Counted from the stretch's first letter, positions 33,563 to 41,736 are shown. The stretch: 64,000 nt of DNA from an uncultured Collinsella sp. (GCA_934654585.1 CAKUGF010000007.1:1-64000); one strand, 5' to 3'. Program-made: numbers and translations. Notes: generated from the sequence alone by a model not told the origin.

Positions 33563-33664
33563 CGCGGCGCCCAGCCGGCCAGATTGCCGCTCAACTTCGG
33601 CGGCGCGACCACAAGGTCAGCGCCGCCTTGTTTCGGGGCAATCTGACTCGCCTGGGCGCCGCTC
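33563..33664 (+). repeat. Three-stem structured element, copy 5 (between EIICB and lacG)
   Basis: Outer stem GCGGCGCCCAG / CTGGGCGCCGC, middle stem CAGATTGCC / GGCAATCTG, inner stem GGCGGCGC-GACC-ACAA-GGTC-GCGCCGCC. Orientation matches the plus-strand gene upstream. It lies inside the EIICB-lacG operon, in the intercistronic gap. Confidence 0.8.
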
Positions 33665-33721
33665 GCTGACTTTGACCAGCTCTGCATCGTTTTCATTATT
33701 CAAATGATTGGATACTTCATC

Positions 33722-35161
33722 ATGTCCGTTTCCCCCGCTAGCGTCACCAACCCGCCTGCGCAGTTTCCCGAGGACTTTGTCTTTGGCGGCGCCACTGCTG
33801 CCTACCAGGTAGAGGGCGAGACCCGCACTCACGGTAAGGGCAAGGTTGCCTGGGACGACTTCCTGGAGGCCCAGGGCCGTTTCTCCCCCGATCCCGCTTC
33901 CGACTTCTACAACCAGTATCCCGTCGATCTGGAGCTGTGCGAGGAGTTCGGCATCAACGGCATCCGTCTCTCCATCGCCTGGAGCCGTATCTTCCCCAAC
34001 GGCACCGGCGAGATCAACCCCGAGGGCGTGCAGTTCTACCACGACCTCTTCGCCGAGTGCCACAAGCACCACGTCGAGCCGTTCGTCACGCTGCATCACT
34101 TCGATACGCCGCTCCCCCTCTTTGAGAAGGGCGACTTCCTCAACCGCGAAACCATCGACGCCTTTGTGGACTTTGCCACCTTCTGCTTTAAGGAGTACGC
34201 CGACCAGGTGACCTACTGGTTCACCTTTAACGAGATCTGGGCCGACGCCTCCAACACCTACATCGAGGGCACCTTCCCCGGCGGCGTTAAGGCGCATCTG
34301 GCCGAGGCCTTCCAGTGCGAGCACAACATGATGCTCGCCCACGCCAAGGCAGTGCTCGCCTTCCACAACGGCGGCTTTAAGGGCAAGATCGGCGTCATCC
34401 AGTCGCTGGAGTTTAAGTACCCGCTCAACGAGAACGACCCTGCCGACATCAAGGCCGCCAACAACGAGCACGTGCTGCAGAACCAGTTTTTGCTCGACGC
34501 CACCTTCCGCGGCGACTATGCGCCCGATACGCTCGAGTGCGCCAACCGCCTGGCTGCCGTCTCGGGCGGCACCATCGAGATCCTGGACGAGGACCTCGAG
34601 ATTATGCGCGAAGCCGCGCTCTACAACGACTACCTGGGCGTTAACAACTACCAGTGCCGTTTCCTCAAGGCCTACGATGGCGAGAACGACCTGCACCACA
34701 ACGGTACGGGCGAGAAGGGCACCGGCCGCTGGCGCGTCAAGGGCATTGGCGAGCACGTGAACAAGCCCGGCATCCCCACCACCGACTGGGACTGGATCAT
34801 CTACCCCGAGGGCCTGTTCGACCTGCTCGTCTACATTAAGCAGCGCTACCCCAACTACAAGCAGATCTTCATCACCGAGAACGGCATGGGCTACAAGGAT
34901 CCCTACAAGGACGGCTTTGTGGACGACCAGCCGCGCATCGACTACATCGAGCAGCACCTGCGCTGGCTGCTCAAGGCCATGGAGGTCGGCGTCAACGTGG
35001 GCGGCTACTTCCTGTGGAGCCTGCAGGACCAGTTCTCCTGGACCAACGGCTACAACAAGCGCTACGGCTTCTTCTACGTAGACTTTGAGACCCAGAAGCG
35101 CACGCCCAAGGCAAGCGCCTACTGGTACAAGCACGTGGCGCAGACCCGTCGTCTGGACTAG
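33722..35161 (+). CDS. lacG: 6-phospho-beta-galactosidase, GH1 (cassette A)
   Basis: 479 aa; the ATG at 33722 is chosen over 33704 because TTGGA lies upstream, though the signal is weak. GH1 motifs: FVFGGATAAYQVEG at the N-terminus, acid/base Glu in WFTFNEIW (~168), nucleophile in FITENGMGYKD (~385) and SLQDQFSWTNGYNKRYG near the end. The EFG(I)NGIRLSIAWSRIFP and FVTLHHFDTP segments are LacG-like. It hydrolyses lactose-6-phosphate to glucose and galactose-6-phosphate. The paralogue at 38484 is closely similar in length and motifs. Confidence 0.92.
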   Translation: MSVSPASVTNPPAQFPEDFVFGGATAAYQVEGETRTHGKGKVAWDDFLEAQGRFSPDPASDFYNQYPVDLELCEEFGINGIRLSIAWSRIFPNGTGEINPEGVQFYHDLFAECHKHHVEPFVTLHHFDTPLPLFEKGDFLNRETIDAFVDFATFCFKEYADQVTYWFTFNEIWADASNTYIEGTFPGGVKAHLAEAFQCEHNMMLAHAKAVLAFHNGGFKGKIGVIQSLEFKYPLNENDPADIKAANNEHVLQNQFLLDATFRGDYAPDTLECANRLAAVSGGTIEILDEDLEIMREAALYNDYLGVNNYQCRFLKAYDGENDLHHNGTGEKGTGRWRVKGIGEHVNKPGIPTTDWDWIIYPEGLFDLLVYIKQRYPNYKQIFITENGMGYKDPYKDGFVDDQPRIDYIEQHLRWLLKAMEVGVNVGGYFLWSLQDQFSWTNGYNKRYGFFYVDFETQKRTPKASAYWYKHVAQTRRLD

Positions 35162-35206
35162 CGGCTGGCGGGGTTGCCCGCTCACACAACCTGTCCCCAT
35201 TTCTCA

Positions 35207-35250
35207 GCCGGGGGCGGCACGTCACACGGCGCGCCGCCCCCGGCCTTTTT
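35207..35250 (+). terminator. Terminator after cassette A lacG
   Basis: GCCGGGGGCGGC / GCCGCCCCCGGC stem, then CTTTTTG. Confidence 0.85.
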
Positions 35251-35270
35251 GTGCAGGTCGGAAGCCGTTT

Positions 35271-35327
35271 ATCTCGATCTGTAACACGTAGCCGAGTATT
35301 TTGGTCCTACCTGTTACAGATTAAGAT
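35271..35327. repeat. Palindrome with TGTTACAGATTGAGA-type arms, copy 2
   Basis: ATCTCGATCTGTAACA / TGTTACAGATTAAGAT. Its loop (CGTAGCCGAGT...CCTACC) is nearly the same as that of copy 5 at 40163-40220. Directly after the lacG terminator. Confidence 0.75.
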
Positions 35328-35344
35328 GAACGAGCCGAGCACGT

Positions 35345-36355
35345 CTACGCCCGCAGGTCCTTTACGCTGGAACGCTCGACCAACACGCCCGAGACGAGCG
35401 TACGGCTTCTGGAGCTCGGGGCTTCCAGGCCTGCGACGACCTCGTTAAGCGCACGGATGCCCAACTCACGGTGGCGGAACTTCACCGATGTCAGAATCGA
35501 GTTGGGAATCGTCTTGTAGAGCTCATCGTCGAAGCCGATCACGGACACGTCGTCGGGCACACTGAGCCCTTTGTCACGTAGAGCCGTCATCACGCCGTTT
35601 GCCATGCAGTCGTTAGCAGCGAGGACCGCCGTGCAATCGGGCTTATCGGCAAGCACAAGGCCCGCGGCATAGCCACTATCCGCATTCCAATCACCCCGCA
35701 GCGGCTCAGGCGGCTCGATGCCACGCGCCTCGAGTGCCGCACGCCAACCTTTCATACGGCACTGGCTCGACAGCGACTCTTTCTTACCCGAAACGAAGTA
35801 CACGTTCTTGTGACCATGATCCAAGAAGTACTCGCACGCCATGCGCGCGCCGCCCTCTTGGTCGTCACTAACGGTAGAGCAGGTAGGATGCTCCATCGAC
35901 GTGATAATCACCGTCTTAAGGTCCTTCGGCGCCTCAAAGGTATCAAAGTCATCGACCATCTGACGCAAGTTGAAGATCATGCCATCGACGGGCAGCTGCG
36001 ACATCCTGCGCGCTGCATCGGCGAGGGTCATCTTCTCCCCCGCTCGTTTCTTGATCATCGTGAGAGCAAAGCCGCGCTCCTCGGCGGCATCGGCGATACC
36101 GTCAATCATGTCCACGGCACCGCCCGACAAGTGAAATAGCACCACGCCGATGCACCCGTAACGGCCCAACTTGAGTGAGCGCGCGGCAAAGTTAGTTCGA
36201 AATCCGAGCGCCTCCATGGCCGCATGGACCTTCTCGCGCGTCGACTCGCGCACGCTATCGGGCTCATTGATTACACGAGATACCGTCTTGAGAGACACGC
36301 CGGCGGCAACCGCCACATCGTTCATTGAGACGTTTTTCTTGTCCATCGTTGTCAC
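35345..36355 (-). CDS. LacI family transcriptional regulator (cassette B)
   Basis: 336 aa from the GTG at 36355, which has GTGGAG at the right distance; an ATG three codons later is the alternative. HTH VAVAAGVSLKTVSRVINE (~13-30), then sensor domain (FNLRQMVDDFDTFEAPKDL, GFDDELYKTIPNSILTSVKF). Divergent from the PTS gene at 36631. The 275-bp gap contains a perfect 24-bp palindrome with the AACGTT centre expected for LacI-family proteins. Presumed local repressor. Confidence 0.88.
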   Translation of the reverse strand: MTTMDKKNVSMNDVAVAAGVSLKTVSRVINEPDSVRESTREKVHAAMEALGFRTNFAARSLKLGRYGCIGVVLFHLSGGAVDMIDGIADAAEERGFALTMIKKRAGEKMTLADAARRMSQLPVDGMIFNLRQMVDDFDTFEAPKDLKTVIITSMEHPTCSTVSDDQEGGARMACEYFLDHGHKNVYFVSGKKESLSSQCRMKGWRAALEARGIEPPEPLRGDWNADSGYAAGLVLADKPDCTAVLAANDCMANGVMTALRDKGLSVPDDVSVIGFDDELYKTIPNSILTSVKFRHRELGIRALNEVVAGLEAPSSRSRTLVSGVLVERSSVKDLRA

Positions 36356-36422
36356 TGCTTCTCCACTCGGGTCTCTATCGCTTGTTTTTTGCGTTCTAGC
36401 ATACACTACCTGCCTGACTGAT

Positions 36423-36529
36423 AAATCAACCGTTTACCGGACAAAATCGACCACTCACCCGTATATCCTTGTTGCTCTTCCAAAAATGTCTTACGTTGTC
36501 ATTAACGAAATGACAACGTTGTCATTTCG
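36423..36529. promoter_or_regulatory. Operator palindrome and ACCGTTTACC motif ahead of the cassette B PTS gene
   Basis: 36506-36529 is a perfect 24-bp palindrome (half-site CGAAATGACAAC); a further half-site ACGTTGTCATT is at 36493-36503. AAATCAACCGTTTACCGG is at 36423-36440, followed by AAATCGACC. Confidence 0.75.
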
Positions 36530-36630
36530 CAATGCCTTCCTTACGCAGGAAGGCTTCCGGGCAGTCCTGACCATCCATCGACGACCAGTTCCATCCACAT
36601 GCATCGCGCATCAAGTAGCAAAGGAGCTTT

Positions 36631-38409
36631 ATGGACGCCATCGTAAAGATGCTCGAAAAGCATCAACCGTTCTTTGAGAAGATCTCGAGGAACATCTACC
36701 TCCAGGCCATCAAGGACGGATTCCTTGGGTGCATGCCCATCGTCCTCACCTCTTCGATCTTTCTGCTGATCGCCACGCTTCCCGGCGTGGTCGGCATCAC
36801 GCTGCCCCAGCCGCTCATCGACTGGTGCAACAAGCTCTACAACTTCACCATGGGTGTCATGGGCATCATGGTTGCCGGCACCACTGCCAAGAACTTCACG
36901 GCATCCATGAACCGTCGTATGCCCGCCGGCAAGGTGCTCAACGACGGCTCCACCATGGTTGCTGCCCAGTGCAGCATGCTGCTGCTCGCTGTTACGCAGT
37001 TCACCACCAAGCTCGACGGCTCCGAGCTTTCGGTCTTCGATTGCACCAGCATGGGTACGCGCGGTCTGTTCTCGGCCTATATCGCCGCGTTCATTACCGT
37101 GTGGGTCTATAAATTCTGCGTCTCGCGCGATCTGACCATTAAGCTGCCCAAGGAGGTTCCGGGCGCCATCGCTCAGAACTTCCGCGACATTATCCCCTTT
37201 GGCGGCGCCGTCATCATCTGCGGCATCATCGATGTCGTCGTGCGCAACCTCATGGGCGTTCCGTTCTCCGAGCTGCTTATCAAACTGCTCTCCCCGCTCT
37301 TTACCGCCGCAGAAACCTATCCTGGCCTCATCCTTATCCAGGCAGCCACCGCGTTCTTCTGGTTCATTGGCGTCCACGGCCCCTCGATCGTCCAGCCGGG
37401 CATCGACCCCATCCGTCTTGCCAACCAGGCCGAGAACCTGCAGGTTCTGCTGGCCGGTGGCCACCCTGCCCACTCCCTCACCTTTAACATGTCGCTCGTG
37501 GGTGAGTTCGGCGGCACCGGCGCCACGTTCATCGTGCCGCTTCTGCTGATTCTCTTTATGAAGTCCAAGCAGCTCAAGGCCGTCGGTAAGGCCTCGATTG
37601 TTCCTGTTGCCTTTGCTGTCAACGAGCCGCTGCTCTTTGGCGCGCCGATGATCCTTAACCCCTACATGCTCATTCCCTTTGTTGCCGCCGGCTGCGTCAA
37701 CGTGAGTGTTGCCAAGTTCTTTATTGATAACGTGGGTATGAACGGCTTCTCCTTCGTGGTGCCTTGGGCCACCCCCGCCCCCATCGGTATCTTCATCACC
37801 ACGAACTTCCAGCTTATTGCCCTGGTATTTGTCGCGATCATCATCTTGCTGGACGCCATCATCTACCTGCCGTTCTTGAAGGCATACGATAAGCTGCTCT
37901 GCGACCAGGAGGCCGAGCGCGCCGCCGAGCTGGGTCTCGAGTCCGATGGCGCCGCTGCCATCGCCGTCAAGCCCTCTGCGCCCGCTGTCGAGCAGACTAC
38001 CGCTTCCGTCGAGCCGACCGCCGCTGCCGCCGACAGCAAGCCTGTCGCCGATCAGCCCGAGCCCGCCGCCGACGCATCCGTCAAGAAGGATGTCGACGGT
38101 CTGAAGGTCCTCGTCCTGTGCGCCGGCGCCGGCACCTCTGCCATGCTTGCCAATGCCATCAAGGAAGGTGCCGCGCAGACCGGAGAGAACATCGCTTCCT
38201 CTGCCGGCGCTTATGGCCAGCACACTGCCATCATGGATCAGTACGACGTCATCGTGCTCGCCCCGCAGGTCCGTAGCTACTACAACGACATGAAGGCCGA
38301 CACCGATCGCCTGGGCATTAAGCTGCTCGCCCCGCGCGGTAAGGAATATATCGACCTTACTCGCGACCCTGCTGGCGCCATCAAGTGGCTCCGCGAGAAC
38401 CTCGACTAG
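36631..38409 (+). CDS. PTS lactose/cellobiose-type EIICB transporter (cassette B)
   Basis: 592 aa. EIIC ~1-430 with GVHGPSIVQPGIDP (~245) and VAFAVNEPLLFGAP (~325); Pro/Ala/Val-rich linker (~440-485); EIIB with phospho-Cys in VLVLCAGAGTSAM (~490). Start ATG with AAAGGAGC upstream. Same architecture as 31753 but clearly diverged, so it may import a different beta-galactoside. No EIIA is adjacent; LacF at 29840 is the likely donor. Followed by a hairpin and the second lacG. Confidence 0.92.
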   Translation: MDAIVKMLEKHQPFFEKISRNIYLQAIKDGFLGCMPIVLTSSIFLLIATLPGVVGITLPQPLIDWCNKLYNFTMGVMGIMVAGTTAKNFTASMNRRMPAGKVLNDGSTMVAAQCSMLLLAVTQFTTKLDGSELSVFDCTSMGTRGLFSAYIAAFITVWVYKFCVSRDLTIKLPKEVPGAIAQNFRDIIPFGGAVIICGIIDVVVRNLMGVPFSELLIKLLSPLFTAAETYPGLILIQAATAFFWFIGVHGPSIVQPGIDPIRLANQAENLQVLLAGGHPAHSLTFNMSLVGEFGGTGATFIVPLLLILFMKSKQLKAVGKASIVPVAFAVNEPLLFGAPMILNPYMLIPFVAAGCVNVSVAKFFIDNVGMNGFSFVVPWATPAPIGIFITTNFQLIALVFVAIIILLDAIIYLPFLKAYDKLLCDQEAERAAELGLESDGAAAIAVKPSAPAVEQTTASVEPTAAAADSKPVADQPEPAADASVKKDVDGLKVLVLCAGAGTSAMLANAIKEGAAQTGENIASSAGAYGQHTAIMDQYDVIVLAPQVRSYYNDMKADTDRLGIKLLAPRGKEYIDLTRDPAGAIKWLRENLD

Positions 38410-38422
38410 TTTCTCCCCTGTT

Positions 38423-38449
38423 GGTGCCCGAATCCCCAGTTCGGGCACC
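38423..38449 (+). terminator. Intercistronic hairpin between EIICB and lacG of cassette B
   Basis: GGTGCCCGAA / TTCGGGCACC stem with 7-base loop and no strong U-run; probably a partial terminator or mRNA-stability hairpin. It occupies the position of structured element copy 5 in cassette A. Confidence 0.55.
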
Positions 38450-38483
38450 TCTCCCTATTCGTATCCCACAGAAAGGATGACTC

Positions 38484-39905
38484 ATGACCAACCCCATGCA
38501 GTTCCCCGACGGCTTTGTGTTTGGCGGCGCCACCGCCGCTTATCAGGTTGAGGGCGAGACCCGCACGCACGGCAAGGGCAAAGTGCCCTGGGACGATTTC
38601 CTGGCCGCTCAGGGTCGCTTCTCCCCCGATCCTGCAAGCGACTTCTACAACAAGTATCCGGTCGATATCGACCTGTGCCAGCACTTCGGCATCAACGGTA
38701 TCCGTGTCTCCATCGCTTGGAGCCGTATCTTCCCCAACGGCACCGGCGAGATTAACCCCGAGGGCGTCGCCTTCTATCACGAGCTTTTTGCCACCTGCAA
38801 CAAAGCTGGCGTTATCCCCTATGTCACGCTCGATCACTTCGATACGCCCGAGGCCTTCTACCAGGACGGCGGCGAGGGCTTTCTGACGCGCACGACGATC
38901 GACGCCTTCGTCGAGTACGCCAAGTTCTGCTTTGCCGAGTTCACCGAGGTCAAGCACTGGTTTACCTTTAACGAGATTCCCGCAACCGCCGAGGGCAGCT
39001 TTATCGTCGGCAACTGGCCGCACGGCGAGAAGTACCGCCTGGACAAGGCCTTCCAGCTCATGCACAACATGATGGTGGCCCACGCCAAGGCTGTCGTCGC
39101 CTTCCATGAGGGCGGCTTTGAGGGCGAGATCGGCATTGTCCAGAACCTGGAGCCCAAGTATCCCCTCAACCCCAACAACGCCGCCGACTGCGAGGCAGCT
39201 CGCATGGCCGACGTCATCAACAACCGCTGGGTACTCGACGCCACCTTCCGCGGCCACTATGCAGCCGACACCATGGAGGCTGCGACCAAGCTGGCCCATA
39301 TCGCCGGCGGCGAGCTCGACATCCGCGACGAGGACATCGCCGCGCTGACCGCCGCGCTCCCCTACAACGATTGCCTGGGCGTCAACACCTACAAGTGTCA
39401 GTTCCTGCGTGCCGCCGAGGGCGAAAACGACATCAACCACAACGGCACTGGCGACAAGGGCTCCTCGCGCTGGTTCCTCAAGGGTGTTGGTGAGGCATGC
39501 GTGCGCGAAGGCGTACCCACCACCGATTGGGACTGGATTATCTATCCCGAGGGCCTGTACGACCTGCTGCTCCGCATTAAGAACGATTACCCCAACTACA
39601 AGAAGATTTACATCACCGAGAACGGCATGGGCTATAAGGACGACTTCGAGGACGGCTTTATCGACGATGCCCCTCGCATCGACTACATGCGCCAGCATCT
39701 CGCGTGGATCCTCAAGGCAATCGACGGCGGCGTGAACGTCGACGGCTACTTTGTGTGGTCGCTGCAGGACCAGTTCTCCTGGACCAACGGCTACAACAAG
39801 CGCTATGGCCTGTTCTACATCGACTTCGAGACCCAGAAGCGCTATCCCAAGGCGAGCGCGTACTGGTACAAGAACGTCGCGGAGACCGGCCTGCTCATGG
39901 CCTAG
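38484..39905 (+). CDS. lacG: 6-phospho-beta-galactosidase, GH1 (cassette B)
   Basis: 473 aa, ATG with GAAAGGA seven bases upstream. FVFGGATAAYQVEGETRTHG, acid/base Glu in WFTFNEIPATAEG (~163), nucleophile in YITENGMGYKD (~378), SLQDQFSWTNGYNKRYG. The phosphate-site region near the C-terminus resembles LacG. Substrate range may differ from the cassette A enzyme, since catalytic-groove segments such as LDHFDTPEAFYQDGG differ from LHHFDTPLPLFEKG. Co-transcribed with the EIICB gene. Confidence 0.92.
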   Translation: MTNPMQFPDGFVFGGATAAYQVEGETRTHGKGKVPWDDFLAAQGRFSPDPASDFYNKYPVDIDLCQHFGINGIRVSIAWSRIFPNGTGEINPEGVAFYHELFATCNKAGVIPYVTLDHFDTPEAFYQDGGEGFLTRTTIDAFVEYAKFCFAEFTEVKHWFTFNEIPATAEGSFIVGNWPHGEKYRLDKAFQLMHNMMVAHAKAVVAFHEGGFEGEIGIVQNLEPKYPLNPNNAADCEAARMADVINNRWVLDATFRGHYAADTMEAATKLAHIAGGELDIRDEDIAALTAALPYNDCLGVNTYKCQFLRAAEGENDINHNGTGDKGSSRWFLKGVGEACVREGVPTTDWDWIIYPEGLYDLLLRIKNDYPNYKKIYITENGMGYKDDFEDGFIDDAPRIDYMRQHLAWILKAIDGGVNVDGYFVWSLQDQFSWTNGYNKRYGLFYIDFETQKRYPKASAYWYKNVAETGLLMA

Positions 39906-39927
39906 TTTCTGCCACATACCCCCTGTC

Positions 39928-39970
39928 GGCCGCATGCGAATCCCCCACGGGATCGCATGCGGCCTTTTTG
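39928..39970 (+). terminator. Terminator after cassette B lacG
   Basis: GGCCGCATGCGA / TCGCATGCGGCC stem followed by TTTTTG. Confidence 0.85.
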
Positions 39971-39998
39971 TTTTCGCTTGGGCGGGTCGCACTGCACG

Positions 39999-40061
39999 TT
40001 TGTCTCAATCTGTAACATTTAGCAGGGTTTTTCGGTCCTAACTGTTACAGATCGAGACAAA
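39999..40061. repeat. Palindrome with TGTTACAGATTGAGA-type arms, copy 3
   Basis: TTTGTCTCAATCTGTAACA / TGTTACAGATCGAGACAAA, 19-bp stem with one G-T type mismatch. First of three in a row. Confidence 0.8.
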
Positions 40062-40082
40062 GGTCACAGCCCGAGCCGAAAC

Positions 40083-40142
40083 ATCTCAATCTGTAACATC
40101 TAGACCGGTTTTTGCCGTTTAGTTGTTACAGATCGAGACAAA
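40083..40142. repeat. Palindrome with TGTTACAGATTGAGA-type arms, copy 4
   Basis: TCTCAATCTGTAACA / TGTTACAGATCGAGA. Separated from copies 3 and 5 by unrelated 20-24 base spacers. Confidence 0.8.
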
Positions 40143-40162
40143 CCTGAGAACCATTCCACCAA

Positions 40163-40220
40163 TATCTCAATCTGTAACACGTAGCCGAGTTTCTCGGCCC
40201 TACCTGTTACAGATTGAGAC
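40163..40220. repeat. Palindrome with TGTTACAGATTGAGA-type arms, copy 5
   Basis: ATCTCAATCTGTAACA / TGTTACAGATTGAGA; loop almost identical to that of copy 2 at 35271-35327. The gap 39906-40361 holds only these repeats and the Fic promoter. Confidence 0.8.
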
Positions 40221-40278
40221 AATTAGACGGTGAAACCAAGGCCTTCCAAGCAGCTACGACGCGCACTTCTATCCTTGG

Positions 40279-40353
40279 TTTCGGTATCACGAACAAGCTT
40301 TCGGTATCATTTCATGGTATTATGATACCGAAAGTATGTTCGTGATACCGAAA
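40279..40353. promoter_or_regulatory. Four TTTCGGTATCA sites forming a large inverted repeat upstream of fic
   Basis: TTTCGGTATCA at 40279-40289 and 40299-40309; its complement TGATACCGAAA at 40323-40333 and 40343-40353. Each pair is 20 bp apart and the two pairs face each other around an 11-base centre, with GAACA/TGTTC also inverted. The last site touches the Shine-Dalgarno (AAAGGAACC) of the Fic gene. Probably an autoregulatory operator. Confidence 0.75.
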
Positions 40354-40361
40354 GGAACCTC

Positions 40362-41594
40362 ATGCGCCAGTTCGATTACGCCACAGTTCCAGCGGAACTC
40401 GAAGCAACTCCAATCACCAACCTCCTTCTCTCAATACGAGAACATAAAGGCAGGCAGCTTGTTCTGAGTCAAGTTAAACCCGAGCTTCTATCGTCCCTTA
40501 TGGAGGAGGCCAAAATCCAAAGCACCCAATCTTCCAACGGACTTGAGGGAATTGTTACCACCCAAAAAAGACTCAAAGCGATCATGGCGTATTCCGCCAA
40601 GCCAAACTCCCGCGCAGAGGAAGAAATCGCCGGATACCGAGATGTGCTTTCGCTTATTCACGAGCAACATGACTCCATTCCCATTACGCCGTCGGTCATT
40701 CTGCAGCTGCATCGTGACCTTATGGCACACACGGCAATCTCGTATGGGGGCCGTTGGAAAGACAGCGATAACGAAATCGTCTCCATCGACGATCAAGGTA
40801 ATCGATTTGTGCGCTTTAGGCCCCCTTCGGCCCTAGCAACCCCGGGGCTTATCGAAGAAGCCTGTCAATCCCTCAACGATGCTTTATCTCGCCAAGTCTG
40901 CGACCCCCTCCTTATATCATTCCGCTTCATCTTCGATTTTGTCAGCATTCATCCCTTCAACGATGGCAATGGCAGGATGAGCAGACTCCTCACAACGCTG
41001 TTGCTCGAAAAGACCGGATACGACGTTGCGCGTTACATCAGCATCGAACGACTCATAGAAGACAACAAGGCGCTTTATTACGACGCCCTCGCCGCGAGCT
41101 CCGCTGGATGGGATGAAAATCAAAACATCGAGGCACCCTTTATCCGCTTCATGCTTGGAACCACCCTGGCCGTCTACCGACAACTCGAGCAGCGCACCTT
41201 GATAGACTCCAGCACGCGCCCTATATCGAAGCAAGCACGTATCGCCGCTCTATTCCAGCAGAGACCTGGTGTCATAAAGAAATCCGACATTCAGTCCAAC
41301 TGTCCCGATATCAGCGAGGTGACCGTAAAACGGACCCTCAGCCAGCTTGTTGGTTGCGGTGCAATCGAAAAAACAGGAGCAGGTCGTTCAACGGGCTACA
41401 TAATCAAAGACGACCACGCTCTGGAATTATTCATGCAATCCACAACACCCGATGGCGAGCAAGCAATTACAAAAGAACCCCCAAGGGATAAGCTCCTTGA
41501 GCGCATGAACCGAGCCGAGGACGAAAGCGGCGAGGGGCTCTACGAAGACTACGATTCATTCTCAAGGGACATCAGGGCAAAATACGGAATCTAG
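40362..41594 (+). CDS. Fic family protein (predicted AMP/nucleotidyl transferase)
   Basis: 410 aa. Central Fic core HPFNDGNGRM (~199) with the catalytic His. The N-terminal inhibitory motif S/TxxxEG is present as SNGLEG (~60), so this is a class II, self-inhibited Fic protein. The C-terminal ~100 residues contain a winged-helix-like segment (KKSDIQSNCPDISEVTVKRT). Fic enzymes modify target proteins with AMP or similar groups. The gene is more AT-rich than the neighbouring sugar genes, which hints at separate acquisition. An inverted operator-like array abuts the start. Confidence 0.9.
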   Translation: MRQFDYATVPAELEATPITNLLLSIREHKGRQLVLSQVKPELLSSLMEEAKIQSTQSSNGLEGIVTTQKRLKAIMAYSAKPNSRAEEEIAGYRDVLSLIHEQHDSIPITPSVILQLHRDLMAHTAISYGGRWKDSDNEIVSIDDQGNRFVRFRPPSALATPGLIEEACQSLNDALSRQVCDPLLISFRFIFDFVSIHPFNDGNGRMSRLLTTLLLEKTGYDVARYISIERLIEDNKALYYDALAASSAGWDENQNIEAPFIRFMLGTTLAVYRQLEQRTLIDSSTRPISKQARIAALFQQRPGVIKKSDIQSNCPDISEVTVKRTLSQLVGCGAIEKTGAGRSTGYIIKDDHALELFMQSTTPDGEQAITKEPPRDKLLERMNRAEDESGEGLYEDYDSFSRDIRAKYGI

Positions 41595-41633
41595 TCATTT
41601 CTCGGAATAACCTCGTTCTTGCTATCCGCCCAC

Positions 41634-41736
41634 ATTTGCGCGTCATTTCGCGTCACGTTGACGTGCAAAATGACGCGCAAATTTTTACGTGTCATATTTT
41701 TTGACGCGCAAATGGCGTTTTTACATTTGCGCGTCA
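41634..41736. repeat. Pair of ATTTGCGCGTCA palindromes between convergent genes
   Basis: Hairpin 1: ATTTGCGCGTCATTT (41634) with AAATGACGCGCAAAT (ending 41682), inner CACGT/ACGTG. Hairpin 2: TGACGCGCAAAT (41702-41713) with ATTTGCGCGTCA (41725-41736). The arm sequence thus occurs four times. No coding potential. Confidence 0.75.

Noticed and set aside
39999..40220. Three spaced repeats resembling a CRISPR array
   Set aside because: Each unit is itself a palindrome of about 60 bp with a variable loop, only three units occur, related single copies lie elsewhere, and there are no cas genes.
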